From Acidisarcina polymorpha (GTDB lineage: Bacteria; Acidobacteriota; Terriglobia; Terriglobales; Acidobacteriaceae): a stretch of 64,000 nt of DNA. The number at the start of each line of letters is the position of its first letter. The stretch's first letter is position 1. The notes beneath the pieces were generated by a model. That model was not told the DNA's origin, did no database searches, and saw only the letters and a list, made by a program, of their open reading frames with translations. Both the position numbers and the translations under genes were made by a program. The DNA lies in NCBI RefSeq assembly GCF_003330725.1, contig NZ_CP030840.1, positions 6,442,116 through 6,506,115 of the forward strand. The letters run 5' to 3'. Of the stretch, positions 18,136-26,945 are shown piece after piece.

Positions 18136-19005
18136 GTGGAAATAGCCGTGCCGGACGGTGAGATCGAGATCGACGCCAAAGAGTTCGCTCAACGTTTCGC
18201 GGGTGATCAGTTCCTCCTTCGCGCCGTCGGCATAGATCCTGCCGGCTTTCATGAGGATCACTCGATCAATCTCGGGGAGAATGTCGGCCAGATGGTGCGT
18301 GATCATCAGGATGCCGGTTCCCTGCCGGGCGACATGCCGCAAGGCTTCGCGCAGTTCACGCTGCGCGGCGATATCGAGCGCATTCGAGGGTTCATCGAGC
18401 AGCAACATCTGGGGGCGATGCACCAACGCGCGAGCGATCATGATGCGGCGCTGCTCGCCGGCGGACATTTGGCCGACGAACTTGGCTGCCAGGTGCTCCG
18501 CCTGCATCAACTCCAACGCTTCCGAGGCCGCCACGCGCATGTCGTCGGTCACCTGCAGGTTAGGCCAAAGTGTCGAGGCGGAAAAGAAGCCGGAGACGAC
18601 GACGTCTCGTCCTACAGTCAACGGCGTTCGCTCCCCCGGAAGATCCGCCGAGACGACGCCCAAACGGCGCCTCAACTGCGAAACGTCCCAGCGCTCACGG
18701 CCAAAGAGTCGAAGGACGGTTTGCGGTTGCACGATGGGGTAGCATTCGCAAGTCAGCGTTTTGATGAGCGTGGACTTGCCGCATCCGTTCGGCCCAAGAA
18801 TCGCCACATGCTCGCCGAGCCCGATTTCAAGGCTGACGTCATGCAGGACGATGGTCTCGCCGCGGGCCACTTCCACATGCTGCATGGTCAGGAAGGTTAC
18901 CGCCTCCTGCTGTCTGATCCCCGCCTGAATGCGACCCGATTTCTCCTTCGGCGGCATTGTTTTCGCCAACGCCTTTTTGGCCTTCAAGGATTCTGCCCTT
19001 TGCAC
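18127..19005 (-). CDS. ABC transporter ATP-binding protein
   Basis: The ATPase has Walker A (GPNGCGKSTLIKTL), the signature MSAGEQRRIMIARAL, Walker B MLLLDEPSNALD and the switch histidine in LMITHHLADI. The longest frame starts with GTG at 19005 (292 residues), but the conserved domain begins near MQHVEVARGE (18885), and ATG codons at 18957 and 18885 are also possible starts. No permease gene is adjacent, so the transported substrate is unknown. It resembles stand-alone iron-complex or ModF-like ATPases. Its 3' end overlaps the relic at 17552-18135 by 9 bp. Confidence 0.85.
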   Translation of the reverse strand: MQRAESLKAKKALAKTMPPKEKSGRIQAGIRQQEAVTFLTMQHVEVARGETIVLHDVSLEIGLGEHVAILGPNGCGKSTLIKTLTCECYPIVQPQTVLRLFGRERWDVSQLRRRLGVVSADLPGERTPLTVGRDVVVSGFFSASTLWPNLQVTDDMRVAASEALELMQAEHLAAKFVGQMSAGEQRRIMIARALVHRPQMLLLDEPSNALDIAAQRELREALRHVARQGTGILMITHHLADILPEIDRVILMKAGRIYADGAKEELITRETLSELFGVDLDLTVRHGYFHSW

Positions 19006-19180
19006 TTAGATTTGAAATTTCTTTCGAAGTTCACGGCTTCGATAGCAGGACTAGTCGAGCCTTTTCTTCCATTTTGCTGCACTTCTTCGTAACTTTCCTG
19101 ACCCACTCTTCCTCACTTCCCTGCCCCACTCTTTCCCAGTACCGCAACCCTCGCTATCTATTGATACAGTAAAGTTTGCG

Positions 19181-20404
19181 ATGATTTCTTCCCCCCATAT
19201 ACCCGACTTTCTGCTTCCATCCGGATTTCAATTCACTGCCGTCTCTGCGGGCATCAAGCCCAGCGGGAAGCCCGACTTTGCCATCGTAGTCGCCGACGAA
19301 GCAGCCTCTGCGGCTGCCATGTTCACGAGCAACCGCGTGACCGCGGCGCCGCTGACGGTGGGACGCGAACATTTGCGGTCTTCCGGAGGGCGGGTGAAGG
19401 TCGTGGTCGTCAATGCTGGGAATGCGAATTGCGCCACCGGCGAAGCGGGTGTGGCAGTCTGCCGCGAGGTCTGCGCGCGAGCGTCGGCGACATTCGGTGG
19501 CGAGACGATGGAGGTATTTCCGTCGTCAACCGGCATCATCGGCGTCCCTTTACCCGGAGATAAATTGATCGCCGCGCTTCCCCTGGCGAAGAGCGATTTG
19601 GGCAGAACCAGCGGCCATTTCGACCGGTTCGCGCATGCCATTCTCACCACCGATACGCGACGCAAGGTAAGTGCCCGCCACTTTACTACTGCAGATGGCC
19701 AGCAGGTCAAGATTGTAGGTGTCTGCAAAGGCGCGGGCATGATCCATCCGCAATTGGTGCCTCACGCCACCATGCTCGCTTACATTTTCACCGATGCTGT
19801 TATTGCTCCCGAAGCATTGCAGGCACTTCTAGGCGAAGCAGTTGAAAGCAGCTTTAATCGAATCTCAATCGATGGCGATACCTCTACCAACGACACAGTC
19901 CTGTTGCTAGCTTCAGGGGCCGGGGGGGTGACGGTCGATGCAACCCACGCCGAATTTCGAGAGGCGCTGTACGCCGTCGCTACCGATCTTGCGAAACAAA
20001 TCGTCGCCGATGGGGAGGGCGTCACCCACGTCATCGAGCTTCAGATTGAAGGAGCAACAAGCGACGCTGAAGCTCTCAAGGTGGCCAAAGCGATCGCGCA
20101 TTCGCCGTTGGTGAAGACGGCCTGGGCTGGAACCGATCCGAACTGGGGCCGCATTCTCGCGGCGATCGGCTACTCCGGCGTCCACATCGACCCCGATCGC
20201 GTGAGCATCTGGTTCGGCGAGCATGAGATCTGCCGGAACGGCGGGCGCTCCGCCAGCTTCGACGAAGCAGCCGCCCATACCTACATCAGCCAACCCGAGT
20301 TTCGAGTGCGCATCGATCTCGGTGCCGGGCATGGATCCTGCCGCTTCTGGACCTGCGACTTAACTGCGGAATACGTAAGAATCAATGCCAGCTATTCGAC
20401 CTGA
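19181..20404 (+). CDS. argJ: Bifunctional glutamate N-acetyltransferase / amino-acid acetyltransferase
   Basis: The 407-residue proenzyme transfers acetyl from N-acetylornithine to glutamate, and in bifunctional forms also from acetyl-CoA, in arginine synthesis. It self-cleaves before a threonine nucleophile; here Thr197 in PHATMLAYIFTDA fills that place, giving alpha and beta chains of usual size. Other hallmarks are VVVNAGNANCATGEAG, SSTGIIGVPLP, SIDGDTSTNDT and GTDPNWGRILAAIGYSG. No other arg genes adjoin it. It is divergent from the ABC ATPase, with a 175-bp shared spacer. Confidence 0.95.
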   Translation: MISSPHIPDFLLPSGFQFTAVSAGIKPSGKPDFAIVVADEAASAAAMFTSNRVTAAPLTVGREHLRSSGGRVKVVVVNAGNANCATGEAGVAVCREVCARASATFGGETMEVFPSSTGIIGVPLPGDKLIAALPLAKSDLGRTSGHFDRFAHAILTTDTRRKVSARHFTTADGQQVKIVGVCKGAGMIHPQLVPHATMLAYIFTDAVIAPEALQALLGEAVESSFNRISIDGDTSTNDTVLLLASGAGGVTVDATHAEFREALYAVATDLAKQIVADGEGVTHVIELQIEGATSDAEALKVAKAIAHSPLVKTAWAGTDPNWGRILAAIGYSGVHIDPDRVSIWFGEHEICRNGGRSASFDEAAAHTYISQPEFRVRIDLGAGHGSCRFWTCDLTAEYVRINASYST

Positions 20405-20623
20405 CGGGGACGCTCGAAGCCGACCCAAAAAAGTACGCCATCGAAAGAAAGCCAAGTCCTGATGGCATACGGAGAGATTCGCACCTCCCCACACGCAACG
20501 CCGCGAATTGCATAGATTTGGGCACGGAGATGCTGAAAGCTCAAAGAAGTTTGCAGCAGCATTCAAGCCGGTCTCGCACCGGCAGTGATTTACGACTTTG
20601 ATCCTCGAGGGACAACACTACGG

Positions 20624-21511
20624 ATGGCCACCAAAAGTAAGTCAGGGACGGTGACGACGACACCTCCATCGAAGGGCGCCTCGCTCATCAGTGATGCCAA
20701 GCTGAGACAGTTGCACGCGATGATGCTCCGGTGCCGGATGCTCGAAGGGTCGGCGCGCCGCTGGCGAGTCCGTCACGAAGACGGCAGAAGAGTTCCCTTG
20801 CCGAAAGCTTTCTGGTTGCGCGGTCGGGAGGCGACGCTGGTTGGGTCAGCTATCGATCTTCGCCGCGACGACTGGATCGGTACTTCGCAACCAAGTTTGC
20901 TGCCTGCCTTGATCAGGGGGGTTCCGCTCGTAGAAATTTTCTCTGGTGAGATTTCTGACCAACTGTCTCACCGGATCATCCCGGCAGCGGTCCCGAAATC
21001 GAGAGCGCTGCTCGACGCTGCTGCTGGCATCGCCTTGGGGATGCAGGCCGGTAATCGCGGCAGCGTGGTCATGGTCTTCTCGCTTGCCGATCGTGCTGAG
21101 GTTCTTGCCCATCGAGCCTTGAGCTATGCCGCGGACCATCAGCTTCCATTGATTGTGGTCTCGGTAAGCGCAGCTGCCAGGGACAAACGTGGCCCCCAGA
21201 GGAGTAGAGATGCCGCCTATCCCATCATTCCGGTCGACGGGGATGATGTCATTGCCATGTATCGCGTCGCCTTCGAATCCATTCATAAGGCGCGGCACAG
21301 CGGCGGCCCGACGCTCATCGAAGCGATCTCCTCGAGAACCTCGGGGCGAACAAAGCCGAATGCTATCCGACCGGAAGACCCGATCGTCAAGCTTGAAGGT
21401 TTCATGGCCGCTAAGAATCTATTCTCAGCGAAGTTGACGCAGCAAATCACTGCTAAATTCGACCAAGAGATCGCCCTCTCGATGAACACGGACGAGGCAA
21501 GAGCGAGATGA
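20624..21511 (+). CDS. E1-alpha-like dehydrogenase paralogue lacking the thiamine-diphosphate motif
   Basis: The 295-residue protein aligns by eye with the alpha subunit of pyruvate/branched-chain 2-oxoacid dehydrogenase E1. The early helix LRQLHAMMLRCRMLEG, the middle segment LDAAAGIALGMQAG, and the late segments GGPTLIEAISSRTSG and EDPIVKLEGFM are all in family order. The family GDGxxN thiamine site should follow VVMVF, but the sequence reads VFSLADRAEVLAHRAL (about 151-166), so the Gly-Asp-Gly and Asn are missing. No E1-beta or E2 gene is nearby. The product may be catalytically dead, with a structural or regulatory role. The ATG at 20624 has a GAGGGA site; a GTG at 20585 is in frame. Confidence 0.7.
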   Translation: MATKSKSGTVTTTPPSKGASLISDAKLRQLHAMMLRCRMLEGSARRWRVRHEDGRRVPLPKAFWLRGREATLVGSAIDLRRDDWIGTSQPSLLPALIRGVPLVEIFSGEISDQLSHRIIPAAVPKSRALLDAAAGIALGMQAGNRGSVVMVFSLADRAEVLAHRALSYAADHQLPLIVVSVSAAARDKRGPQRSRDAAYPIIPVDGDDVIAMYRVAFESIHKARHSGGPTLIEAISSRTSGRTKPNAIRPEDPIVKLEGFMAAKNLFSAKLTQQITAKFDQEIALSMNTDEARAR

Positions 21512-21688
21512 CGGCAGCGGCGGCCGACTTCGATGCTGGATAGAGCTCAGGATATGAAAAAACGAGCATCGAAAAGGCTTCGCCGCCGAGCGGTATTAAA
21601 CTGAAAGAGGTTTGCGCCGGGCCACGGCTGCTTTTCCAGGGGCAGGAGCCGATCATCCGCTTGCCTCTATTGTTCATATTTCCCTGAG

Positions 21689-23551
21689 GTGCATTTGAGC
21701 ATCCGTATCCCGCGTTCCTTCTTTGCTGCAGGCAGCATACTTCTGCTGGGCCTGGCGGCAAACGCCCAGAATGCCGCGCTCCCCGCCGGACCGGATTTCC
21801 ATTTCGTCGACTTGGCGGCCGTTAACTCAGCCCCCGTCTCTGAGCTCAGCCCGATGCTGGCGGAGGCGGATCCCGCAGGGCAAGCCGCGCCTGCAAGCAC
21901 ACCGGCTGCTCCGGCACGTTACCTTTCGCGTTCCGGATCCACTTACATTCCGGTCGACAGTTGGATCTATCCTGCCATCCTTCGGCTGTATTCCAAAGGG
22001 TTCGTCAGCTCTGCGTTCCTTGGCATGCGTCCCTGGACGCGGTTGAGCGTCGAGCACATTCTCGAACTCTCTGCCGACCAGATCAATGACAGCAGCGACG
22101 ACGATGCGCGCGAGACGTTTGCCGCGCTGCAGAAGGAGATGGACTCGGACCTGGACGCCATCGCCGATGCGCCTCACGGCCTCGCAACGCTGGAGTCTGT
22201 TTATACGCGGCCCTTAGGAATTGCCGGAACTCCACTGCGGGACAGCTTCCATGTTGGCCAGACCATCATCAACGACTATGGCCGGCCCTACGAGTCCGGC
22301 TTTAATAACATCACCGGTTTCAGCAGCCGCGCGGCCGCGGGCAGGTTCTCCCTCTACTTCCGGGGCGAATACCAGCATGCGCCCTCCGCGACGGGTTATT
22401 CGATACCCGTGTCTCAGACGCTGTCGGCTGTGGACATCGTTCCATACGGCGCGAACCAGGCAACGATTCCGCAAGGCCCGATTGGTTCAGTCAACAGCTT
22501 TCGCATCGTCGAAGCCGATCTTGCTTACCATCTCATCGGCCATGAGATTTCCTTTGGCAAGACGGACGCATGGCTCGGTCCCGGGCAGGGCGGGGCCTTC
22601 GCCTGGAGCAACAATGCGGAGAACATTTACACCTTCCGCATCGATCGCGTCGAGCCCTTGCGCATTCCGGGCTTTGCCAAGCTTTTCGGGCCGATCCGGT
22701 ATGAATTCTTTGTTGGCAGCCTAAAAGGGCATACCGAGCCGAACGACCCCTGGGTGCATGTCGAGAAGATCTCTCTCAAACCTACGCCAAACTTCGAACT
22801 TGGCTTTGAGCGGACGGTCATCTGGGGCGGAAAAGGCCACGTGCCTATCACGATTCATACCTTCCTCAGGAGCTTCTTCAGCACCGCGAGCGTTAACGGC
22901 TCGACGAAATTCAGCAGGGACGATCCCGGGGCCCGCTTCAGCTCCTTCGACTTCAATTACCGCTTGCCCTACTTGCGCAATTGGCTGACCCTGATCGCCG
23001 ATTCCGAGGCCCATGACGACATCAATCCCATCGACGCTCCTCGCCGGGCCGCCTTTCGGACAGGGCTCTATCTCTCTCACGTCCCCGGGGTCCCGAAGCT
23101 GGACTTTCGCGTCGAGGTGGTCTCTACCGATCCCGATCAGGCGCGCAGCGTCGGTGGCAGATTCATGTACTGGGAGGCGGTGCAGGTGCAGGGCTACACC
23201 AATAAAGGCAACATTACGGGTGATTGGATCGGGCGCGAAGCCAAGGGAGGGCAGGCATGGCTGACCTATCATCTCAGCCCCGATGAGTGGGTTCAGATCA
23301 ACTACCGGAACGCGAAAGCAGCGAAGGATTTCATTCCCGGCTCGACTGGACCCGCTCCAGTCGAGGGAGGCACGACCCAGAACATCTTCGGAGTCGACGC
23401 GGTGAAGCGCTTCGGCGAGGACCTCGAGGTCCACGCCTGGTTGCAGTACGAGCGCTGGAATGTGCCTCTCTTAAAGCCTGGCGTTCAAAACGACACCACG
23501 GCGGCCGTACAGTTCACCTGGTATCCGCAGAAGCGGCAAAAGAGTTTTTAG
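21689..23551 (+). CDS. Capsule assembly Wzi-family outer-membrane protein
   Basis: The roughly 620-residue protein has a signal peptide (SFFAAGSILLLGLAANAQ) and then long amphipathic, aromatic-rich beta strands typical of a barrel. It contains the Wzi-type N-terminal segment (VDSWIYPAILRLYSKG) and blocks such as EISFGKTDAWLGPGQGG and AFAWSNNAENIYTFR. Wzi binds capsular polysaccharide at the cell surface in enterobacteria. The first possible start is GTG 21689; a TTG at 21695 preceded by TGAGG is equally plausible. A hairpin directly overlaps and follows its stop. The mannose operon 4 kb upstream may feed the same surface polymer. Confidence 0.8.
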   Translation: MHLSIRIPRSFFAAGSILLLGLAANAQNAALPAGPDFHFVDLAAVNSAPVSELSPMLAEADPAGQAAPASTPAAPARYLSRSGSTYIPVDSWIYPAILRLYSKGFVSSAFLGMRPWTRLSVEHILELSADQINDSSDDDARETFAALQKEMDSDLDAIADAPHGLATLESVYTRPLGIAGTPLRDSFHVGQTIINDYGRPYESGFNNITGFSSRAAAGRFSLYFRGEYQHAPSATGYSIPVSQTLSAVDIVPYGANQATIPQGPIGSVNSFRIVEADLAYHLIGHEISFGKTDAWLGPGQGGAFAWSNNAENIYTFRIDRVEPLRIPGFAKLFGPIRYEFFVGSLKGHTEPNDPWVHVEKISLKPTPNFELGFERTVIWGGKGHVPITIHTFLRSFFSTASVNGSTKFSRDDPGARFSSFDFNYRLPYLRNWLTLIADSEAHDDINPIDAPRRAAFRTGLYLSHVPGVPKLDFRVEVVSTDPDQARSVGGRFMYWEAVQVQGYTNKGNITGDWIGREAKGGQAWLTYHLSPDEWVQINYRNAKAAKDFIPGSTGPAPVEGGTTQNIFGVDAVKRFGEDLEVHAWLQYERWNVPLLKPGVQNDTTAAVQFTWYPQKRQKSF

Positions 23552-23575
23552 AGCAGAAGTATTGCACTTCTGCTC
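23551..23575 (+). terminator. Hairpin after the Wzi-like gene
   Basis: GAGCAGAAGT and ACTTCTGCTC form a 10-bp perfect stem around a five-base loop that starts at the last base of the stop codon. No T-run follows. Confidence 0.6.
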
Positions 23576-23656
23576 TGAGCATCGCCATTCAGGAAAGTCA
23601 GGGATCTTATAGGCACCCCGCTTTTACCCCTTTCCTGACGCGAGGTCGCAGACGGT

Positions 23657-24472
23657 ATGACGGGTGCCCGCGAGCTTCTCCACAAACTTCTTTTTACCAT
23701 CGTTCTGACTTCCACGAGCCGGGTGCTTCTCGGCTGGGATCGGCTCTTCGGCAGACTACGGCGGATTCGATTGGCCGCAAAATCCGAAGGGAATGTCTCC
23801 CGGATCAGTTTTCCCAGCGGGAGCAGCCTTATCGATGCCACTCTGGTACGGCCTATGAACTGCCCGGAAGACGCTGGGTTGCTGATTTGTCATGGGATAG
23901 GGGAGACCGTGGAACATTGGTTCGGCGTCCAGCAACTGCTTGCCGCCAACGGAGTTGCTTCGCTTGTCTTCGATTACTCGGGATACGGGCGCAGTTCCGG
24001 CTTGATCGGTGCTCGCCGATGCGAGCAGGATGCAGTCGCTGCCTTCACCCGCCTGCAGGAGCTTCTGCCACTCCTCCCGATCTCGATATTGGGATTCTCG
24101 CTGGGAAGCGGTATCGCCGCCGCTATCCTGCACCATGTACCAGTGCGCCGCCTTGTCCTTTGTGCCGCCTTTACTTCGTTCCGAGAGGCTGCATGGAAGG
24201 TCGGCTTCCCGGCGAGTCTTGGCTTCCTGGTTCCGGATCTCTGGCGCACTATCGAGGCGCTGCGCTGCTGCAGCGTCCCGGTGCTTCTGGTCCAAGGGGA
24301 GAAGGACCAGCTTTTTCCGGTGCAAATGGCTATCGATCTGAAGAACGCCTGCGCTTTGCATGCAGATCTTGTGGTTGTGCCGAAGCTCTCCCATGCGGAT
24401 CCCTATTATCACCCCGAGCTGTCTTATTGGGGATCGATCGTGTCTAAGTTCCTGCTTGAGAAGGATCGGTAA
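23657..24472 (+). CDS. Alpha/beta hydrolase
   Basis: The 271-residue protein has the alpha/beta-hydrolase order: an oxyanion segment LLICHGIGETVEHW, the nucleophile elbow SILGFSLGSGIAAA (Ser in GFSLG), an acid in LLVQGEKDQLFP and a likely catalytic His in KLSHADPYYHPE. A hydrophobic N-terminal stretch (LLFTIVLTSTSRVLLGW) may anchor it to the membrane. The family includes esterases, thioesterases and acyl-transfer enzymes; the substrate cannot be assigned. It follows the Wzi-like gene by about 100 bp on the same strand but after a hairpin, so it probably has its own promoter. Confidence 0.82.
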   Translation: MTGARELLHKLLFTIVLTSTSRVLLGWDRLFGRLRRIRLAAKSEGNVSRISFPSGSSLIDATLVRPMNCPEDAGLLICHGIGETVEHWFGVQQLLAANGVASLVFDYSGYGRSSGLIGARRCEQDAVAAFTRLQELLPLLPISILGFSLGSGIAAAILHHVPVRRLVLCAAFTSFREAAWKVGFPASLGFLVPDLWRTIEALRCCSVPVLLVQGEKDQLFPVQMAIDLKNACALHADLVVVPKLSHADPYYHPELSYWGSIVSKFLLEKDR

Positions 24473-24691
24473 CGCCAGGAAAATCTACAAGTCAGGTTAT
24501 CCAGTCCGAAAGCTATACAACATGCAATCCCTGCCCCGGCGCGAGACCTTAGGGCCTTCCGCCAAATTCCTTGGTATTGCCGGCGTTGAAAGTTCACTCA
24601 ATCCTGGGGAACGGGTATAGGCTTGTGTCGAGTTCGTATGCGTTCGCTCGTAGCGGCGAACCACACCCATGCACAATCAAGCGAGGCGATG

Positions 24692-25705
24692 ATGAATCAT
24701 TCAAGAAGGAATTTCCTCGCGGCTGCTGCTGCCGTCGCTGCTGCCGCTCCGCTGACAACTTCAACAGCCCACGCTTGGGAGAATGACACGTCATGCGCGG
24801 AGCTGGTGCGCTGTTTCGAAGATTTGCCCGGCGACAAATCGCTGAAGATCTTCGCGCCTGCAGTAAAGGGCAAGGAACAGATTCTGATTGAGTCCAATGC
24901 AAGCAAAATGCTGTTTGTCGCGAGCGCCATCAAGACATTTGTCCTTTGCGAGGCGCTTCGCCAGGCGGACGGTCCGGACGTCGTGAGCAAGATCACGCAA
25001 ACCCCGCTGGCGCTCGACGACACCGTCTGGTCCTTCGGCAGCCCGACCTTCGACCCGCCCAACCTTACGGGCGTCGTCTCCGAGCGCACGGCCCTTGAAG
25101 CGATGATCACCCGGAGCGATAACACGGCCACCGATATGATGTTCAAGCTGGCCGGCGCCAAGAAGGTGCGCAGGTTCATCGCCTCAGCAGGCCTGAAGAA
25201 TACCCTGGTTCCAGACAGCACACGGGCGCTGACCGCTTATGTGTTCGGCGCAAGCAATTACCTGACGATCACCTGGGACCAACTGAATGAGTTGGTCAAG
25301 AGCGGAAAGAAACCAGAGCACCCATTTCTGAATGACGTCGAGACGCTGGCCTCTTCAGCGGACGACTTCGTTTCCTACTATTCCCGGGCACTGCAGGGCG
25401 AGTTTTTCAAGCATGGCGAGACGTTGGACGAGTTCCGCCGCATTTTGACTCTGTGCGAATACATCTATCTCATCCCTCTGCCGCTCGGCATGAGCGTCTA
25501 TGCCAAGAGCGGCAACGCCGATTTTCCCCATTTCCACGTGCGTTCGATCGCGGGTGGTCTCTATGTGGACGGGCGGTGGGCGTATTTTGCTTTCGCGATC
25601 AACTGGTATGCCGCCGACCCGGACGATCCGGCGACCGTGCAGGCTTTCTTTTCCATCATCCATCAGACGCTCACTTACGTAAGGGACAAGCTGTCGAGGC
25701 GATGA
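24692..25705 (+). CDS. Tat-exported class A beta-lactamase-fold serine hydrolase
   Basis: The 337-residue protein begins with a twin-arginine leader (NHSRRNFLAAAAAVAAAAP) and has the serine penicillin-recognising fold. Visible motifs are Ser78-x-x-Lys81 in VASAIKTFVLCE, Ser142-Asp143-Asn144 in TRSDNTATDMM, and Lys272-Ser-Gly in VYAKSGNADF. The class A ExxLN element carrying the deacylating Glu166 is not apparent about 34 residues after SDN, where VPDSTRALTAY occurs. It may therefore be a slow enzyme, a transpeptidase-like hydrolase or a penicillin-binding sensor. ATGs at 24689 and 24692 are both possible; GAGG fits the second. Confidence 0.8.
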   Translation: MNHSRRNFLAAAAAVAAAAPLTTSTAHAWENDTSCAELVRCFEDLPGDKSLKIFAPAVKGKEQILIESNASKMLFVASAIKTFVLCEALRQADGPDVVSKITQTPLALDDTVWSFGSPTFDPPNLTGVVSERTALEAMITRSDNTATDMMFKLAGAKKVRRFIASAGLKNTLVPDSTRALTAYVFGASNYLTITWDQLNELVKSGKKPEHPFLNDVETLASSADDFVSYYSRALQGEFFKHGETLDEFRRILTLCEYIYLIPLPLGMSVYAKSGNADFPHFHVRSIAGGLYVDGRWAYFAFAINWYAADPDDPATVQAFFSIIHQTLTYVRDKLSRR

Positions 25706-25770
25706 GCTGAAAGCCTTATCAGGTTTCTTGCTTACCCAGGCGCCACCATCATAGGATCGCTAAAAGTTAT

Positions 25771-25827
25771 TTAACCGAATGGTTGACAGTAGTGCTCGTT
25801 CGGGCGTACATTCAACCGTATGGTTAA
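25771..25827 (+). promoter_or_regulatory. ArsR promoter flanked by two matching palindromic operators
   Basis: TTAACCGAATGGTTGA (25771-25786) and TCAACCGTATGGTTAA (25812-25827) share the pattern TYAACCGWATGGTTRA and lie 41 bp centre to centre, about four helical turns. The -35 TTGACA (25783-25788) is inside the first, and the -10 TACATT (25807-25812) touches the second, with an 18-bp spacer. The second operator overlaps the ATG at 25820. The arrangement predicts tight autorepression by the encoded ArsR protein and a leaderless mRNA. Confidence 0.8.
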
Positions 25828-26152
25828 GTCTTCAGCAGTGCGGCTCGACTCTATTTTTCATGCACTCGCCGATCCCACCCGGCGCCAGATTCTTCGCGGC
25901 CTGGCGTCGTATGAGAAGACGGTGGGGGAGATAGCGCGTCCGCACAAGATGTCGCTCGCCGCGGTCTCGAAGCACCTCAAGGTGCTGGAGAGCGCGGAGC
26001 TCATCGCGCGTGAGCGCAGAGGGAGCTTTCAAATCGTGAGGCTCAAAGCACAATCGCTCAAACCGGCGGAGGAATGGATTGCATTCTATTCGCGCTATTG
26101 GAACCAGCAGTTCGACAAACTCGAGAACTACCTCGAAGGAGAAGGCAAATGA
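25820..26152 (+). CDS. ArsR-family transcriptional repressor
   Basis: The 110-residue winged-helix protein has the ArsR signature FHALADPTRRQILRGLA, the recognition helix region KMSLAAVSKHLKVLESAELI and the wing RRGSFQIVRL. It lacks the metal-binding cysteines of ArsR/SmtB sensors and ends in a helix with aromatic residues, as in the subgroup paired with SRPBCC/AHSA1 proteins. Its stop overlaps the next ATG (ATGA), so the two are co-translated. Two palindromes around its promoter probably serve autoregulation. Confidence 0.93.
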   Translation: MVKSSAVRLDSIFHALADPTRRQILRGLASYEKTVGEIARPHKMSLAAVSKHLKVLESAELIARERRGSFQIVRLKAQSLKPAEEWIAFYSRYWNQQFDKLENYLEGEGK

Positions 26153-26658
26153 GTACAACGCAAATGCAGTATGCCGGGGCCGCGGCCGAGTTGGCCGAGG
26201 AGCCGTTGTCCATCTACATCAGCCGCACATTCCGCGCTCCGCGGCAGCGCGTCTTCGAGGCTTGGACCAGGCCCGAGCAGATGCTGAAGTGGCGAGGCCC
26301 CGAGGGCTGGGAGGTGCTCGAGGCGCAATCCGATTCGCGGCCCGGCGGAGAGCATCGCGTCGTCGTGCGCGGCACTCCTAAGCCGAGGTCCGAGGCCGAC
26401 CGCCCGGTCGAGGTAACCGGCGCTTCGTGGGGCACCTATCTCGATATTGAGCCGTATTCGCTGGTGCGTTTCACCTGGCGCGCCGATTGGGCTCCAGACG
26501 AGGAGAGTGTGGTGACGGTGCGGCTCAGCGACTCCCAAGACGGCGGCACACTCATGGACTTTACCCACGATAAGTTCCTCACCCCGCAATCTGCACAAGG
26601 ACACAACCAGGGCTGGAGCAGCGCATTCAACAAGCTGACCAAGTTCCTGGAAGGATAA
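26149..26658 (+). CDS. SRPBCC/AHSA1-domain protein
   Basis: The 169-residue protein has the START/SRPBCC helix-grip fold: ISRTFRAPRQRVFEAWTRPE at the start, LKWRGPEGWEV, a central beta sheet (VRFTWRADWAPDEESVVTVR) and a C-terminal helix (GWSSAFNKLTKFLEG). Such domains bind hydrophobic ligands, and in ArsR-SRPBCC pairs are thought to sense or clear them. The ligand is unknown. The start overlaps the ArsR stop by 4 bp. Confidence 0.9.
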   Translation: MSTTQMQYAGAAAELAEEPLSIYISRTFRAPRQRVFEAWTRPEQMLKWRGPEGWEVLEAQSDSRPGGEHRVVVRGTPKPRSEADRPVEVTGASWGTYLDIEPYSLVRFTWRADWAPDEESVVTVRLSDSQDGGTLMDFTHDKFLTPQSAQGHNQGWSSAFNKLTKFLEG

Positions 26659-26675
26659 CTGGCACACCCTAAGGA

Positions 26676-26703
26676 CGCGGCGGAATTCTCGAATACCGCC
26701 GCG
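26676..26703 (+). terminator. GC-rich hairpin after the ArsR-SRPBCC operon
   Basis: CGCGGCGG and CCGCCGCG pair over 8 bp around a 12-base loop, 18 bp after the SRPBCC stop. No clear T-run follows. The rest of the 26704-26945 spacer shows nothing recognisable. Confidence 0.5.
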
Positions 26704-26945
26704 CCGCTCAGCAGAATCTACAGGTGAGCGCAATGCAGGAGGCTCTTCCCTGAATTTAGTAACGCCGAATGGGAATCGAACAGTCCTCTTCGCAGCTTAT
26801 TGTGAGATGAGTAGCTTTGCAGAGTTCCGCTTGACTGCTTTGTCTTCATCTCCCGAGTCAGGGTGTGCCAATCACTTCTGCAAACTGAACGACAAAAATA
26901 ATCGGATGTTTTCAGGATGGCCGTTTTCTCCTACATCCTAGGACT

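Noticed and set aside
18136-19092. 318-codon plus-strand frame
   Set aside because: Antisense to the ABC ATPase, which carries all nucleotide-binding motifs.
23287-24447. 386-codon plus-strand frame
   Set aside because: It crosses the end of the Wzi-like gene and most of the hydrolase gene in another frame, with no recognisable domain.
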